From UBA8079 sp049601915 (GTDB lineage: Bacteria > Pseudomonadota > Alphaproteobacteria > UBA6615): 64,000 bases of DNA. The position numbers and the translations under genes are program-made. The notes beneath the pieces are model-generated. The model ran no database searches. It saw nothing but the letters and a program-made list of their open reading frames with translations, and was not told the origin of the DNA. Position 1 is the stretch's first letter. Each line of letters begins with the position of its first letter. Shown one piece after another: positions 44,735 to 53,493 of the stretch. The DNA lies in the NCBI GenBank assembly GCA_049601915.1, contig JBMYRB010000001.1, forward strand, positions 186,001 through 250,000. The letters run 5' to 3'.

Positions 44735-45358
44735 TCAGGCGCTTGAGCTGACACGTCGGGCCACGATGTGAAACACGTGCCAGTGTTTCGCCTCGCCGCG
44801 CGGAGTGGTCGAGTAATCTTCTTCCTCGACAAAATTTTCAACGTCGAAACCCGCAAGCAAGCCCTCAACGTCGGCGCGACGAAGGAAGGTCATCCCTTCG
44901 CGCCCCATCCAGCTGTCCCGCTCCCCGTAAAGCTGCCCGGCGAACCGGCCACCGGGGCGCAGCGATGATTCAATCTGTCCCCACACAGAGGCGAAATCCG
45001 ACGGCGCACAAAGCGGCAAGGCGAAACTGCTATTCACAAGGTCGCATGTGGGCCATGCCGCGACTTCGAAACGGGACACCAAGCTGGCCAGATCGGTGTC
45101 TGGCGGCAGGTCGGGACGTGCTTTCAGGGCGTTGATGGCATCCGGCTCGGCATCTATGGCCAGCACGCGCCAACCGCGGCGAAGCATCTCGATGGTATCC
45201 CGGCCCGCGCCCGAGCCGAGATCAACGGCAAATCGCGCGTCATATGTCGGGTCTTCGTCGAACCGGTCGAGGGCGAAAATCAGCGTATCGTGCGGCGGGC
45301 GGCCAATGGTTTTCGCATAGTAGGCCACCCAATCGCCGTCTTTGGATGACGCGCTCAC
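44735..45358 (-). CDS. Class I SAM-dependent methyltransferase
   Basis: 207-residue methyltransferase. The SAM-binding motif FAVDLGSGAGRDTIEMLRRG is near residue 40, followed by VLAIDAEPDAINALKAR with the acidic residue that holds the ribose. The final third (RPGGRFAGQLYGERDSW, then FHIVARRV) matches the small tellurite-resistance TehB-like or thiol/phenol methyltransferase shape. It starts with GTG 45358, overlapping the ferredoxin stop by four bases (GTGA), so it is the translationally coupled last gene of the transhydroxylase-like cluster. O-methylation of a phenol is an attractive but unproven role. Confidence 0.85.
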   Translation of the reverse strand: MSASSKDGDWVAYYAKTIGRPPHDTLIFALDRFDEDPTYDARFAVDLGSGAGRDTIEMLRRGWRVLAIDAEPDAINALKARPDLPPDTDLASLVSRFEVAAWPTCDLVNSSFALPLCAPSDFASVWGQIESSLRPGGRFAGQLYGERDSWMGREGMTFLRRADVEGLLAGFDVENFVEEEDYSTTPRGEAKHWHVFHIVARRVSSSA

Positions 45359-46206
45359 CCGCTCAATCTGATCTCGCCGAGACTGATGGTCTCACCGAGA
45401 GTTACCTCACGCTGCTCGGCACCAAGGCCTTCGGCCGAAATCGAGACGGCGTAAACGCCGCTGTCCGGGGCCAACCGGTCGATTTTGAAATCGCCATATC
45501 CATCCGTGGTGGTTTCAGCGACGGTTTTTCCGTCCTGAGTCAGCACGACCCGGGCACCCTCGACGCAATCGACGACACCGTCACGTTCGGCCGAAACCGT
45601 CCCTCCAATAAAGCACTGGGCATATCGCCAGAGATTCTTGTAGTGCACACGTGCCTTGGTCTCGAGATCGGGCCGGAGCGGCTCCAGGCCTTCTTCATCA
45701 GACACTTTCTGCATTGCAGCATCATCGACCTTGAGCGAACGCAACGCACCCGTCGGGCAAACATCGACGCAGCGCGGCTCGGTCCAGCCGGCGTCGAGCA
45801 GATGGGCATCGAAGATCCAGTGCTGGGGTATCTCCAACTCTTCGTTCCAGAAAATCGCGCCATAGGGACACGCATCGACGATCTGGCGCTGACCCTTGGA
45901 TTTTTCGGGATCGATCACGACAATCCCGTCCGGGCGCTTCTTGATGGCGTCATCCTTGGCCGCACCGATGCACGGCGCGTCATCGCAGTGCTGACACATG
46001 GTCGGCAGGTAGGCGACATCGGTCATGGTCCCCTGCCCGCGTTCACGCCGCTTGATGTCGATCCAGCGATGCCCATGCTTGGGCATCTCGGCTACATATC
46101 CGGCAAAGCTGTTGCCCACATGCTCGTCTTGCACGGCCAGAGTACAATTGTTGCAGTTCGTGCAGTTCGCGACGTCGACGATCAGGTTCCATTTGGGCTG
46201 ACTCAT
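45355..46206 (-). CDS. Iron-sulfur subunit of a transhydroxylase/resorcinol hydroxylase-like molybdoenzyme
   Basis: 283-residue electron-transfer subunit. Residues 1-200 are a DMSO-reductase-type ferredoxin part; residues 200-283 are a Cna-B/transthyretin-like beta domain (GARVVLTQDGKTVAETTTDG). That combination is characteristic of the small subunit of pyrogallol-phloroglucinol transhydroxylase. Cluster cysteines: 15, 18, 21; 71, 74, 79; 113; 146, 150. The fourth N-terminal Cys is Val25, and the CxxC expected near residues 128-132 is replaced (PQHWIFDAHLL). I can therefore place two complete [4Fe-4S] clusters, not three. It overlaps the large-subunit gene by four bases (ATGA). Confidence 0.88.
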   Translation of the reverse strand: MSQPKWNLIVDVANCTNCNNCTLAVQDEHVGNSFAGYVAEMPKHGHRWIDIKRRERGQGTMTDVAYLPTMCQHCDDAPCIGAAKDDAIKKRPDGIVVIDPEKSKGQRQIVDACPYGAIFWNEELEIPQHWIFDAHLLDAGWTEPRCVDVCPTGALRSLKVDDAAMQKVSDEEGLEPLRPDLETKARVHYKNLWRYAQCFIGGTVSAERDGVVDCVEGARVVLTQDGKTVAETTTDGYGDFKIDRLAPDSGVYAVSISAEGLGAEQREVTLGETISLGEIRLSG

Positions 46207-49193
46207 GCCACGATTCCCACGCTCAGCGGTTCAATCCGCTCATACTCGACGACACCGTCCCAGGGCATTATCTCGACCATGGTCGTGCTGTTGGCCATCG
46301 AGTGGGAATTCTTGATCTGCGATCGCCGGGGCGACAGCAGGTTGAGACAGCCACCTCGGTCGACGGAACGTCCGGGTTCGCCCATGGGTTCGTAGACGGC
46401 CGCGGACTCGTAACCATGGGCCACCCCGGGCTGCAAACGCTCGGTCAGGAGTGCGGCGCACAGAACCGCGCCGCGATCGTTGAAAACCTTCACCAGATCA
46501 CCGGTCGAAATGCCGCGCGCGGCTGCGTCGGTCGGGTTGAGGCGAAGCACCCAGTAATAATGACCGTCGATCAGCACCCGATGATCGGGGATGTCGTTCA
46601 GGAAACTGTCCTTGCCGTCGCCATGGCTGTGGAAGCTGAAACGCGAATGGGGCGTGAGCAGCTGCAGCGGATAGCGATCGCCCAACCCGGCAGCATTCGG
46701 TCCCTCCCAGGCGGAGGTGTATTTGGCGATCGGCGGCCTCTCGGGATCATCGGGCGCGAAACGTTTCAGGCTCGAACTCTCGAACTCGAACAGGCCCGAC
46801 TGGGTCTGCAGCCCTTCGAGGAATTTCTCGGTATAATCGCCAGGTAACGGCATCGCCTCGGGAATGTTCTTCTTCTCGCCGTCAGCGAACCATTTATAAG
46901 CGGTCGGAGCACGAAGCTCGGGCGCCTCGGGCGGCACCACGAAATAGCCGCGCTCGATGAACTTCTTCCACGAGATGTGCTGCGGCAGGTCGGACGCATC
47001 GAACATCCGCTTCACCCAGTCGATGTCACGCATGCCCTCCGTATAGTAGGCGCCGAGGCCCAGTCGGCAGGCCAGGTGTGAAAAGATTTCGTAGTCGGAT
47101 TTCGATTCCCCGACCGGCTCGATGCATTTGGCCTGGAAGGTGATGATCCGGTTGTTGGTCTGGGAATGGAAATGGGCCCCGTAACCGCCGGCATTGGCCC
47201 ACTCGCCGATATCGTAACGTTCCATGCTCGTACAGGCCGGCAGGATGACGTCGGCGAACCGGGTATCGCCCTCCTCCCAGATCGCCTGGCTGACCACGAA
47301 CTCCAGGTTGGGCGACCGGTACATTTCCACAAAACGGTTGGAATCACTCAACGTGCCCAGGATCGCCGTGCCGTAGCGATAAAGCATGTGCACGGGCGAG
47401 TGACCCTGTTTGGGATAGCTGATCTTGGTGAACTGACCTTCCATCGAAAGCGCGTCCCACAAGAACCCCTCCGCATGCCCATCGATGATCGCATCGGGCA
47501 ACCGCAGGCGCGGGATTTTCTGGGTCGACGGGTTCATGGTCGGCAATTGCGGCATGCGCTGATAGAGCGCGCCCGCCATCGCGGTGTTGTGCAGATCTCC
47601 CGAAATGCCCCCTTCGGCATAGCCGGGGAAATAGAAACTGAAATCATGCGGCACGCCGAGTTGCAGATTGCTGACATTGATCCCGGGCTTGCCCAGCCCC
47701 TGCATGCCCATGAGGCAGACGAGCATCCGGGTCCACTGGGTCCCCGTCGCGTTGCGCGCCGCACCGCCGAACGCGTTACCCATGCTGCCGGCCGCCAGAT
47801 AGGTGCGCTTGGAGGCCCATTTGCGCGCCAGCGCACGGACATCCTTGGCCGGCACGCCGGTCTCGGCCTCCTGCCATTCCGGCGTCTTGGCGATTCCGTC
47901 TTCGGCCCCGAGGATATAGTCGCGCCAAGTCTCGAAGCCCTTGGTCCGGGTCGCGACATACTCCTTGTCGTAAGTATCTTCGGTGATCCAGACGTGGGCG
48001 ATGGCCAGGGCCAGCGCCGGCGACGTGGTCGGCTTCGGCGAGATCCACTTGCCGCCGAGGAACTGTGCGGTGTCGTTGTAGTAGGGATCGATGTGAACGA
48101 TATCGATGTCGATATCGCGCAGCCATTGACGCCGGACCGTGCCCTCCTGGCCACCGTAAACGCCGCTGGTCGCCTCGGGGTTGCTCGACCAGAAGACGAT
48201 CATCTCGGCGTTCTCGAGGCAGTCCTCGATGGTACCGAAGGGTTCGCCACCGCCGACGCGCAAGCTGCCGCCCCAGTGATGCAGTGCGCCCCAGTACCAG
48301 CCTTCCCAGCTGTCGGGATTGTGGTGCACGTCGGTCGTGCCGATGGCATTCATAAAACGCAGCTTGGCGCTCAGGTAGTAACCGATGTTGCCCCAATTAT
48401 GGTGCGAGCCGTTGCTCGATGCGATAGCGCCGTTGCCATGCTCGCGCTTCATGCGCTTGATTTCGCCCGCGACGATGTCCAGCGCCTCGTCCCAGCTGAT
48501 GCGCTCATAACCGGACACACCCCGGTTCTGGATATTGCGCTCACCATCGGGGTCGAAATCGACACGCTTCATCGGATACTGAATCCGGTTCGGCGCGTTG
48601 ACCATCGCCTTCCAGTTCATCGCATGAGGCGACAGCATGCCCTTGCGCGGCGGGGTGAATTCCTTGCCCCGCGCCTTGATCGTCCAGGTGCCGGCATCCC
48701 CTCCATCGAAGGTGACCGGCGTGGTGCGCAGGATTTCACCGTCGCTAACATAGACAAACAACGGCCCGCCATTGGTCATGGTGCAGAGGCGCGTGGTTCC
48801 GTCTTTCATCTTGCGCCCGAACTTCCAGCCGGCCGACAGGGCGGCCATCACGGTCTGGGCGAACCACAGCGCGTCATCATCGGGACCTTCCAGACGCACC
48901 AGAAAATTCTTCAACGCATCGATCTGTTCCAACTGATCAATCGGCGGCATCAACAGCCGCGCACCGATCTTGGCGGTCTTGAAGACCAACGATACGGTCG
49001 GCGCGTCGTGCAAACCCGCACCCGATCGCACGCGACCGTCTTCAAAAATTATGTAGCGACCCGATTTACCATCCTCGCTGCGAATCTGAACCACAATATT
49101 GCGTTCGCGCAAACGCGCCCGGAAGGCCGGATAGCGCCACCCGGAAACTCGGAACATCCACGACAAACCCCAAAGGATGATCTTGAACAGCAT
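46203..49193 (-). CDS. Transhydroxylase-like molybdopterin oxidoreductase, large subunit, with N-terminal SCP2-like domain
   Basis: 996-residue DMSO-reductase-family enzyme. From residue 137 (LCTMTNGGPLFVYVSDGE) it resembles the large subunit of pyrogallol-phloroglucinol transhydroxylase and resorcinol hydroxylase: PMKRVDFDPDGERN near residue 207, NGSHHNWGN (His264), HHNPDSWEGW (Asp294; Ser295 as likely Mo ligand), FYFPGYAEGGISGD (Tyr525), and a C-terminal MGDP-binding domain with SVDRGGCLNLLSP. With a 120-residue offset these match the catalytic His144, Asp174, Ser175 and Tyr404 of the Pelobacter enzyme. Residues 1-130 are an extra domain with an amphipathic start and an SCP2-like pattern. 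No Tat signal, so cytoplasmic. Substrate unknown; a polyphenol is likely. Confidence 0.88.
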   Translation of the reverse strand: MLFKIILWGLSWMFRVSGWRYPAFRARLRERNIVVQIRSEDGKSGRYIIFEDGRVRSGAGLHDAPTVSLVFKTAKIGARLLMPPIDQLEQIDALKNFLVRLEGPDDDALWFAQTVMAALSAGWKFGRKMKDGTTRLCTMTNGGPLFVYVSDGEILRTTPVTFDGGDAGTWTIKARGKEFTPPRKGMLSPHAMNWKAMVNAPNRIQYPMKRVDFDPDGERNIQNRGVSGYERISWDEALDIVAGEIKRMKREHGNGAIASSNGSHHNWGNIGYYLSAKLRFMNAIGTTDVHHNPDSWEGWYWGALHHWGGSLRVGGGEPFGTIEDCLENAEMIVFWSSNPEATSGVYGGQEGTVRRQWLRDIDIDIVHIDPYYNDTAQFLGGKWISPKPTTSPALALAIAHVWITEDTYDKEYVATRTKGFETWRDYILGAEDGIAKTPEWQEAETGVPAKDVRALARKWASKRTYLAAGSMGNAFGGAARNATGTQWTRMLVCLMGMQGLGKPGINVSNLQLGVPHDFSFYFPGYAEGGISGDLHNTAMAGALYQRMPQLPTMNPSTQKIPRLRLPDAIIDGHAEGFLWDALSMEGQFTKISYPKQGHSPVHMLYRYGTAILGTLSDSNRFVEMYRSPNLEFVVSQAIWEEGDTRFADVILPACTSMERYDIGEWANAGGYGAHFHSQTNNRIITFQAKCIEPVGESKSDYEIFSHLACRLGLGAYYTEGMRDIDWVKRMFDASDLPQHISWKKFIERGYFVVPPEAPELRAPTAYKWFADGEKKNIPEAMPLPGDYTEKFLEGLQTQSGLFEFESSSLKRFAPDDPERPPIAKYTSAWEGPNAAGLGDRYPLQLLTPHSRFSFHSHGDGKDSFLNDIPDHRVLIDGHYYWVLRLNPTDAAARGISTGDLVKVFNDRGAVLCAALLTERLQPGVAHGYESAAVYEPMGEPGRSVDRGGCLNLLSPRRSQIKNSHSMANSTTMVEIMPWDGVVEYERIEPLSVGIVA

Positions 49194-49223
49194 GCGTCTT
49201 CCCCAACCCCGCGACAGGCAGGC

Positions 49224-50027
49224 CTATTCGGCGGTGTAACCACCATCAATATAGAGCGTGTGACCAGTCACATAATCAGACGCCGGCGACAGAAGATAAA
49301 TCAGTCCGCCCATGAGATCGTCTGTCTCCGACAGCCGGCCAACCGGTACACGTTCGAGCATCGCTTCGCGCGTGGCCTTGCCCGGATCTTCGTCCGAGAA
49401 CATCCATTCCGACAGCGGTGAGCGAAAGACCGTAGGCCCGATGGCGTTGATATTGGCGTTCTTGCCGCCCCACTCGCAGGCTAGCGCCCGGACCATGCCG
49501 TCGAGCCCCGCCTTGGAAGCGCAGTAACCGGTATATCCCGTCGGCAGACCATGGCGGCCACGCGTGGACGAGACCACGACCACCTTGGACCGCCCGCGCT
49601 CGGCAGGCTGCTTGGCGAATTGCCGACCTGCCGCCTGACAGGCCAGCCAGTAGCCGTCCAAGTTGGCGGACATCACACTGCGCCAGTTTTCATAGGATTG
49701 TTCCTCGATATAGCCGACGTCATTCAGGCCGGTGGCGACGAACATCAGGTCGAGAGCGCCAAAGGCGTCAACCGCAGCGGCAACCATGTTCGCCGCGTTC
49801 GCTTCGCTATCCGGCAGCCCGGTCGCCGTGGCGACCCTGGCGCCGGTGTCGCGCAGCTCGTCTGCCTTTGCTTCGACCTTGTCGGGGTTGAGGTCGGCGA
49901 TCGTTACATCGCAACCCATCTGCGCCAGCACCTTCGCCGCCGCACCACCGAAGGAGCCGGTGGCTCCCACCACAAGGGCGGACTTGCCCGAAATATCGAA
50001 CATGGAAAGTGGTGAATTCTGAGCCAA
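49224..50027 (-). CDS. Short-chain dehydrogenase/reductase
   Basis: 267-residue SDR. The cofactor motif ALVVGATGSFGGAAAKVL is near residue 15, with the catalytic Ser in VVVSSTRGRHG near residue 152 and the YxxxK pair in YTGYCASKAGLDGMV near residue 167. The glycine motif (GATGSFGG) and an acidic DLNPDK after strand 2 favour NAD. It is 30 bases upstream of the molybdoenzyme gene and 66 bases downstream of the sulfatase gene on the same strand, so it is probably part of that cluster and could oxidise or reduce the ring-derived intermediate. Confidence 0.9.
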   Translation of the reverse strand: MAQNSPLSMFDISGKSALVVGATGSFGGAAAKVLAQMGCDVTIADLNPDKVEAKADELRDTGARVATATGLPDSEANAANMVAAAVDAFGALDLMFVATGLNDVGYIEEQSYENWRSVMSANLDGYWLACQAAGRQFAKQPAERGRSKVVVVSSTRGRHGLPTGYTGYCASKAGLDGMVRALACEWGGKNANINAIGPTVFRSPLSEWMFSDEDPGKATREAMLERVPVGRLSETDDLMGGLIYLLSPASDYVTGHTLYIDGGYTAE

Positions 50028-50093
50028 GGTTATTCCCCCGAGTTTGTCGTCATCGCATGTTGGCGAGCAGACTACCCGGTTTTAGGTTTAGGC

Positions 50094-51671
50094 TCACCAG
50101 TTCCCAATCAGGACACCCGACTTCCCTTCGCGCACCTTGAATTCACGCACAAAGGATTCGGGTGCTGTGACCCGATACTTCAACCCGTTCTGCCAGTCGG
50201 CGAGCCGGTGATGCAGCCGGATCCGTTCTGCTTCATGAGCGGGATCGGCGCCCAGGTCCTGCAGTTCATCGGGGTCGGCTTCGAGATCGAACAACTGTGC
50301 GCGGTAGCCTTCATAGGCGATGTACTTCCAGCGCCCCTCCCGCACCATGAAGGTGCGGCACTGATCCGTTGGCCGTTCCAGCGGGTCGCGCACATCGGAA
50401 TAGAAGGCATAATCGAGTTCGCTGAAGACGGCGTCACGCCAGTCATCGGCGTCTTCCCCGCGCAGCAGCGGCAAAAGCGAACGGCCCTCGACAATATTGT
50501 CGGGCACCTCGAGCCCGGCGGCATCGAGGATCGTCGGGACCACATCGATCGCCTCGGCAAACCGGTTGTCGACCGTGCCGCGTGTGCTGTCGGCTGCGCT
50601 GTCGGGGTCATAAACGATGAGCGGGATGCGCGACGATTGCTCGTGATACATCTCCTTCTCGCCCATCCAGTGATCGCCGAGATAGTCGCCATGGTCGCTG
50701 GTGAAGACGATCATGGTGTCGTCGAACCGTCCCGCCATGTCGAGCGCCTCGAACACGCGCCCGAGATGGCTATCGATCTGCGCGACCAGGCCCATATAGG
50801 CCGGGATAACGGTCTCGCGCACTTCATCGCGCTGAAACTCGCGACCTTCTTCGCGGGCCATGAAGGCCTGTATAACTTCATGATCGGTGTCGCGCTCCTC
50901 GGCCGAGCGCACTGCAGGGAGAATATCGTCGACGCCATACATGTTGTGATACGGCGCGGAGACGATATAGGGCCAATGGGGCTTGATATAGCTGAGGTGC
51001 AGGCACCAGGGATCGTTCCCCTGCTCCGCGATGAACTCGATGGCACGGTCAGACATGTACGCGGTCTCGCCCATCTCGTCGGGTACGACCGCGGGCAGGC
51101 TGCAATTGCGCATGTTCCAGCCGCTAAGGACATTGCCGTCCGGGTCGGCCGCGGAGTTGGCGAAATCATGCCAGGGATTGTCGCTGTCGAACCCGTTCGC
51201 GCGCAGATATTTCGCATAGTCGGATTCGATACGACCCGCGGCGGCCGGGTGGATGCCGTCGTCGCGAACCACATAGTCGAACCCACCTCTCACGAGGCCA
51301 CTTCCGGCCGCGCTGCCCGGCTCGATGCCCAGCCGCGCCATTCCCACCTTGTCGGCGAAGTGATGGGTCTTGCCTGCCAGTGCAACACGCATGTCAGACG
51401 GGCGAAGCAGGTCACCGAGCATCATCTCCCCGACCGGTAACGGCACAAAATTCCAGAATGCGCCGTGACTCGCCGCGTAGCGCCCGGTGTAGAACGACAT
51501 GCGCGAGGGACCACAGACGGGTGCTTGTACATAGGACTTTGCGAAGCGCACGCCGCGCGCAGCCAACGCATCGATGTTCGGCGTCTTTAGCGTCGGATGC
51601 CCGGCGCACGACAGGTAATCAGCGCGCAACTGATCACACATGATGAATAAGACGTTCCGGACGGTTCCCAT
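50094..51671 (-). CDS. Sulfatase/phosphonate monoester hydrolase family protein
   Basis: 525-residue alkaline-phosphatase-superfamily hydrolase. The formylglycine site is VCGPSRMSFYTGR near residue 52, with Cys53 as the residue converted to formylglycine and the following CxPSR mark complete. Metal-binding Asp13 is in MCDQLRADYL and the second metal site is FTSDHGDYLGDH near residue 307. The layout is closest to phosphonate monoester hydrolases and arylsulfatases, which share promiscuous activity. No signal peptide, so cytoplasmic. It is the first gene of the molybdoenzyme cluster and divergent from an IclR regulator. An aryl sulfate substrate would make chemical sense upstream of a polyphenol hydroxylase. 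Confidence 0.9.
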   Translation of the reverse strand: MGTVRNVLFIMCDQLRADYLSCAGHPTLKTPNIDALAARGVRFAKSYVQAPVCGPSRMSFYTGRYAASHGAFWNFVPLPVGEMMLGDLLRPSDMRVALAGKTHHFADKVGMARLGIEPGSAAGSGLVRGGFDYVVRDDGIHPAAAGRIESDYAKYLRANGFDSDNPWHDFANSAADPDGNVLSGWNMRNCSLPAVVPDEMGETAYMSDRAIEFIAEQGNDPWCLHLSYIKPHWPYIVSAPYHNMYGVDDILPAVRSAEERDTDHEVIQAFMAREEGREFQRDEVRETVIPAYMGLVAQIDSHLGRVFEALDMAGRFDDTMIVFTSDHGDYLGDHWMGEKEMYHEQSSRIPLIVYDPDSAADSTRGTVDNRFAEAIDVVPTILDAAGLEVPDNIVEGRSLLPLLRGEDADDWRDAVFSELDYAFYSDVRDPLERPTDQCRTFMVREGRWKYIAYEGYRAQLFDLEADPDELQDLGADPAHEAERIRLHHRLADWQNGLKYRVTAPESFVREFKVREGKSGVLIGNW

Positions 51672-51746
51672 CAAGACACCTGCTGCTTCCACATATTTTC
51701 ACCGACAACTCTATGCAACCAATGGATGACGGCAGCCGACATTTCC

Positions 51747-51772
51747 GGAGGTTTTCGTGGAGTGAAACCTCC
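51747..51772. promoter_or_regulatory. Inverted repeat in the iclR-sulfatase divergent region
   Basis: GGAGGTTT (51747-51754) and AAACCTCC (51765-51772) are a perfect 8-bp inverted repeat with a 10-base spacer, centred in the 147-base gap between divergent genes. A direct repeat TCCAAA-TTA-TCCAAA lies next to it at about 51788-51802. The position suits an IclR-family operator controlling both genes. A terminator is unlikely because no T-run follows. Confidence 0.5.
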
Positions 51773-51818
51773 TGCTAGATTGTGCGTCCAAATTATCCAA
51801 AATCTGTGGCGAGATACT

Positions 51819-52619
51819 ATGACCGGCCTACAACCCATACGTGCGATCGAACGCGGCATCTCCGTGATGCGCGCGCTCGAAGAGCTCGGTACGGCCAGCC
51901 TGCATCAACTACACGAGAAGACCGGACTGCATCGCACGACCTTGCTGCGCATCCTTTTGACGCTCGAGCAACAAGAGCTGGTTCGCCGTGGCCTGGGAGA
52001 CGGTCTGTACCGGAACACGTTCGGTCTTCGCCGCATGACCGGGACGCTGGACGAGTTCGACCGTCTGGCCGAGATCGCCGGGCCCGTCCTGGGCCAGCTG
52101 TGCGAGACGGTCAAATGGCCGTCCGACCTGATGGTCCGCAACGGCGTTTTCATGGAGATCAAGGAAACCAGCCGGCGTCAGACACCCTTCCTGGTGAACC
52201 GCGACGAGATCGGTCATCGGGTCGCTTTCGCCGTGACCGCGGTCGGCCGCACCTATCTCGCATTCTGCCCCCGGCAGGAGCATGACGAGATCATCGCCGG
52301 CCTGCGCAAGTCGTCCCACCCCTCAGACCAGATCGCCCGCACGCCGGAGAAACTGGAAGCCATCCTCGACGAGGTCCGCACCAACGGCTATGCCACCCGC
52401 GACGAGTTCTACCTCGGTGGGAATTACGGCGAGAGCACCTTCTTCGACGACGGCCTCAGCGCCATTTCAGTGCCGATCCGAGTCGGGGATCAGATCCTGG
52501 GTTGCGTCAATCTTGTCTGGATGCGGCAAGCGGTGCCGGTTGAGGAATTCGTCGCGAACCATCTGGCGGACTTACGCGCGGCCGCCGACGAAATAGTCGC
52601 GGCCTATATCAAACCCTAG
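51819..52619 (+). CDS. IclR-family transcriptional regulator
   Basis: 266-residue regulator. The N-terminal winged helix-turn-helix (residues 5-60) reads RAIERGISVMRALEELG, then SLHQLHEKTGLHRTTLLRIL. The C-terminal effector domain (80-260) has the IclR-type VAFAVTAVGRTYLAF and the AISVPIRVGDQILGCVNLVW end. IclR proteins often sense aromatic or small organic acids and control divergent catabolic operons. ATG 51819 is preferred: an upstream ATG at 51726 would read through the predicted operator. Likely regulator of the sulfatase-SDR-molybdoenzyme cluster. Confidence 0.9.
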   Translation: MTGLQPIRAIERGISVMRALEELGTASLHQLHEKTGLHRTTLLRILLTLEQQELVRRGLGDGLYRNTFGLRRMTGTLDEFDRLAEIAGPVLGQLCETVKWPSDLMVRNGVFMEIKETSRRQTPFLVNRDEIGHRVAFAVTAVGRTYLAFCPRQEHDEIIAGLRKSSHPSDQIARTPEKLEAILDEVRTNGYATRDEFYLGGNYGESTFFDDGLSAISVPIRVGDQILGCVNLVWMRQAVPVEEFVANHLADLRAAADEIVAAYIKP

Positions 52620-52651
52620 GGTGCCCGGCGTCACTGCTCAGCAAAGGAAAG

Positions 52652-53437
52652 TCATCCACCTGTCGGTAGCCCGGCGATCTCCGGCGGCGCAATCCCGGCG
52701 ACCTCGAGAATCATTTTCTTCAGCACCGCCTCGGCAAAGCTGATCGTCTCGTCGACCGTGACGACGAATGCCCCCGTGCCGCCAATGATCTGTTCGCGGA
52801 ACTCCTGCTCCAGCGAGACCGCGCGTGGTGGGCGGGTGCTGCCCGGCCGGCTGATCGCCAGACCATTGATCGTGATACCGGTCGCCACCGCGTTGCCGCG
52901 TGCTAGGGCCAGCGGCATGCCGCCGATGTTCCCGGCATCGGCGGAGATGTCGATAATCCGCCGCAAGCCCCGATAGGGGTTGGTCTGTATCAGATTCTGG
53001 GAATAGGCGATGGCGTTGCTGATGGAATTGAACCCCCAGGCCTGGCGCGGGGCATCAACCAGCGCGGCGCCAAACGCGGCCGCCGATTCCGGGCCGTCAA
53101 TTACGGTCCAGTCCACGATGGTGTGTTGAGACTGGGCGCTGCCCCACTCGACATAGGCAATAACGCTCCGGCCATGAATGCCGCCGGTCAGCAGCTCGAG
53201 GACCCGCGGATTGCGCACGGCCTCGGCATAGCCTTCGCGTTGCAGCGCCAGTTCGGCATCGTCGATGGATCCCGAGCCGTCGGCCGCCAGCACCAGTTCA
53301 AGATCGACCGGCTCCTGCGCGGCAGCCATGCCGGCACCCAAAGCGCCGCCGAGGATCACCAGCGCGACGGCAATTCCATTTATCTGTTGAAAAATGACAC
53401 TTCTCCCATGATTGGCACCCGCGTGAAGACCGGGCAT
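52652..53437 (-). CDS. DUF1194 protein with VWA-like domain, exported
   Basis: 261-residue secreted or periplasmic protein. A signal peptide is clear (hydrophobic VALVILGGALGAGMAAA cut before QEPVDL). The mature part is a von Willebrand factor A-like domain of the DUF1194 family with the metal-ion site LAADGSGSIDDAE near residue 49 and RRIIDISADAGNIG near residue 155. Function is not established for the family. ATG 53437 follows a GGGGA sequence; the charged start before the hydrophobic segment is longer than usual, so a later start is possible. Confidence 0.85.
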   Translation of the reverse strand: MPGLHAGANHGRSVIFQQINGIAVALVILGGALGAGMAAAQEPVDLELVLAADGSGSIDDAELALQREGYAEAVRNPRVLELLTGGIHGRSVIAYVEWGSAQSQHTIVDWTVIDGPESAAAFGAALVDAPRQAWGFNSISNAIAYSQNLIQTNPYRGLRRIIDISADAGNIGGMPLALARGNAVATGITINGLAISRPGSTRPPRAVSLEQEFREQIIGGTGAFVVTVDETISFAEAVLKKMILEVAGIAPPEIAGLPTGG

Positions 53438-53493
53438 TCCTTCCCCACAGTAGAAACTCTATTCTCTCTGCGCATCCAACAAGGCAGGCTACC

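Noticed and set aside
47166..49421. A 751-codon open frame on the plus strand opposite the molybdoenzyme gene
   Set aside because: It is a shadow of GC-rich codons on the other strand. The minus-strand protein has full family motifs; the plus frame has none and has no ribosome site.
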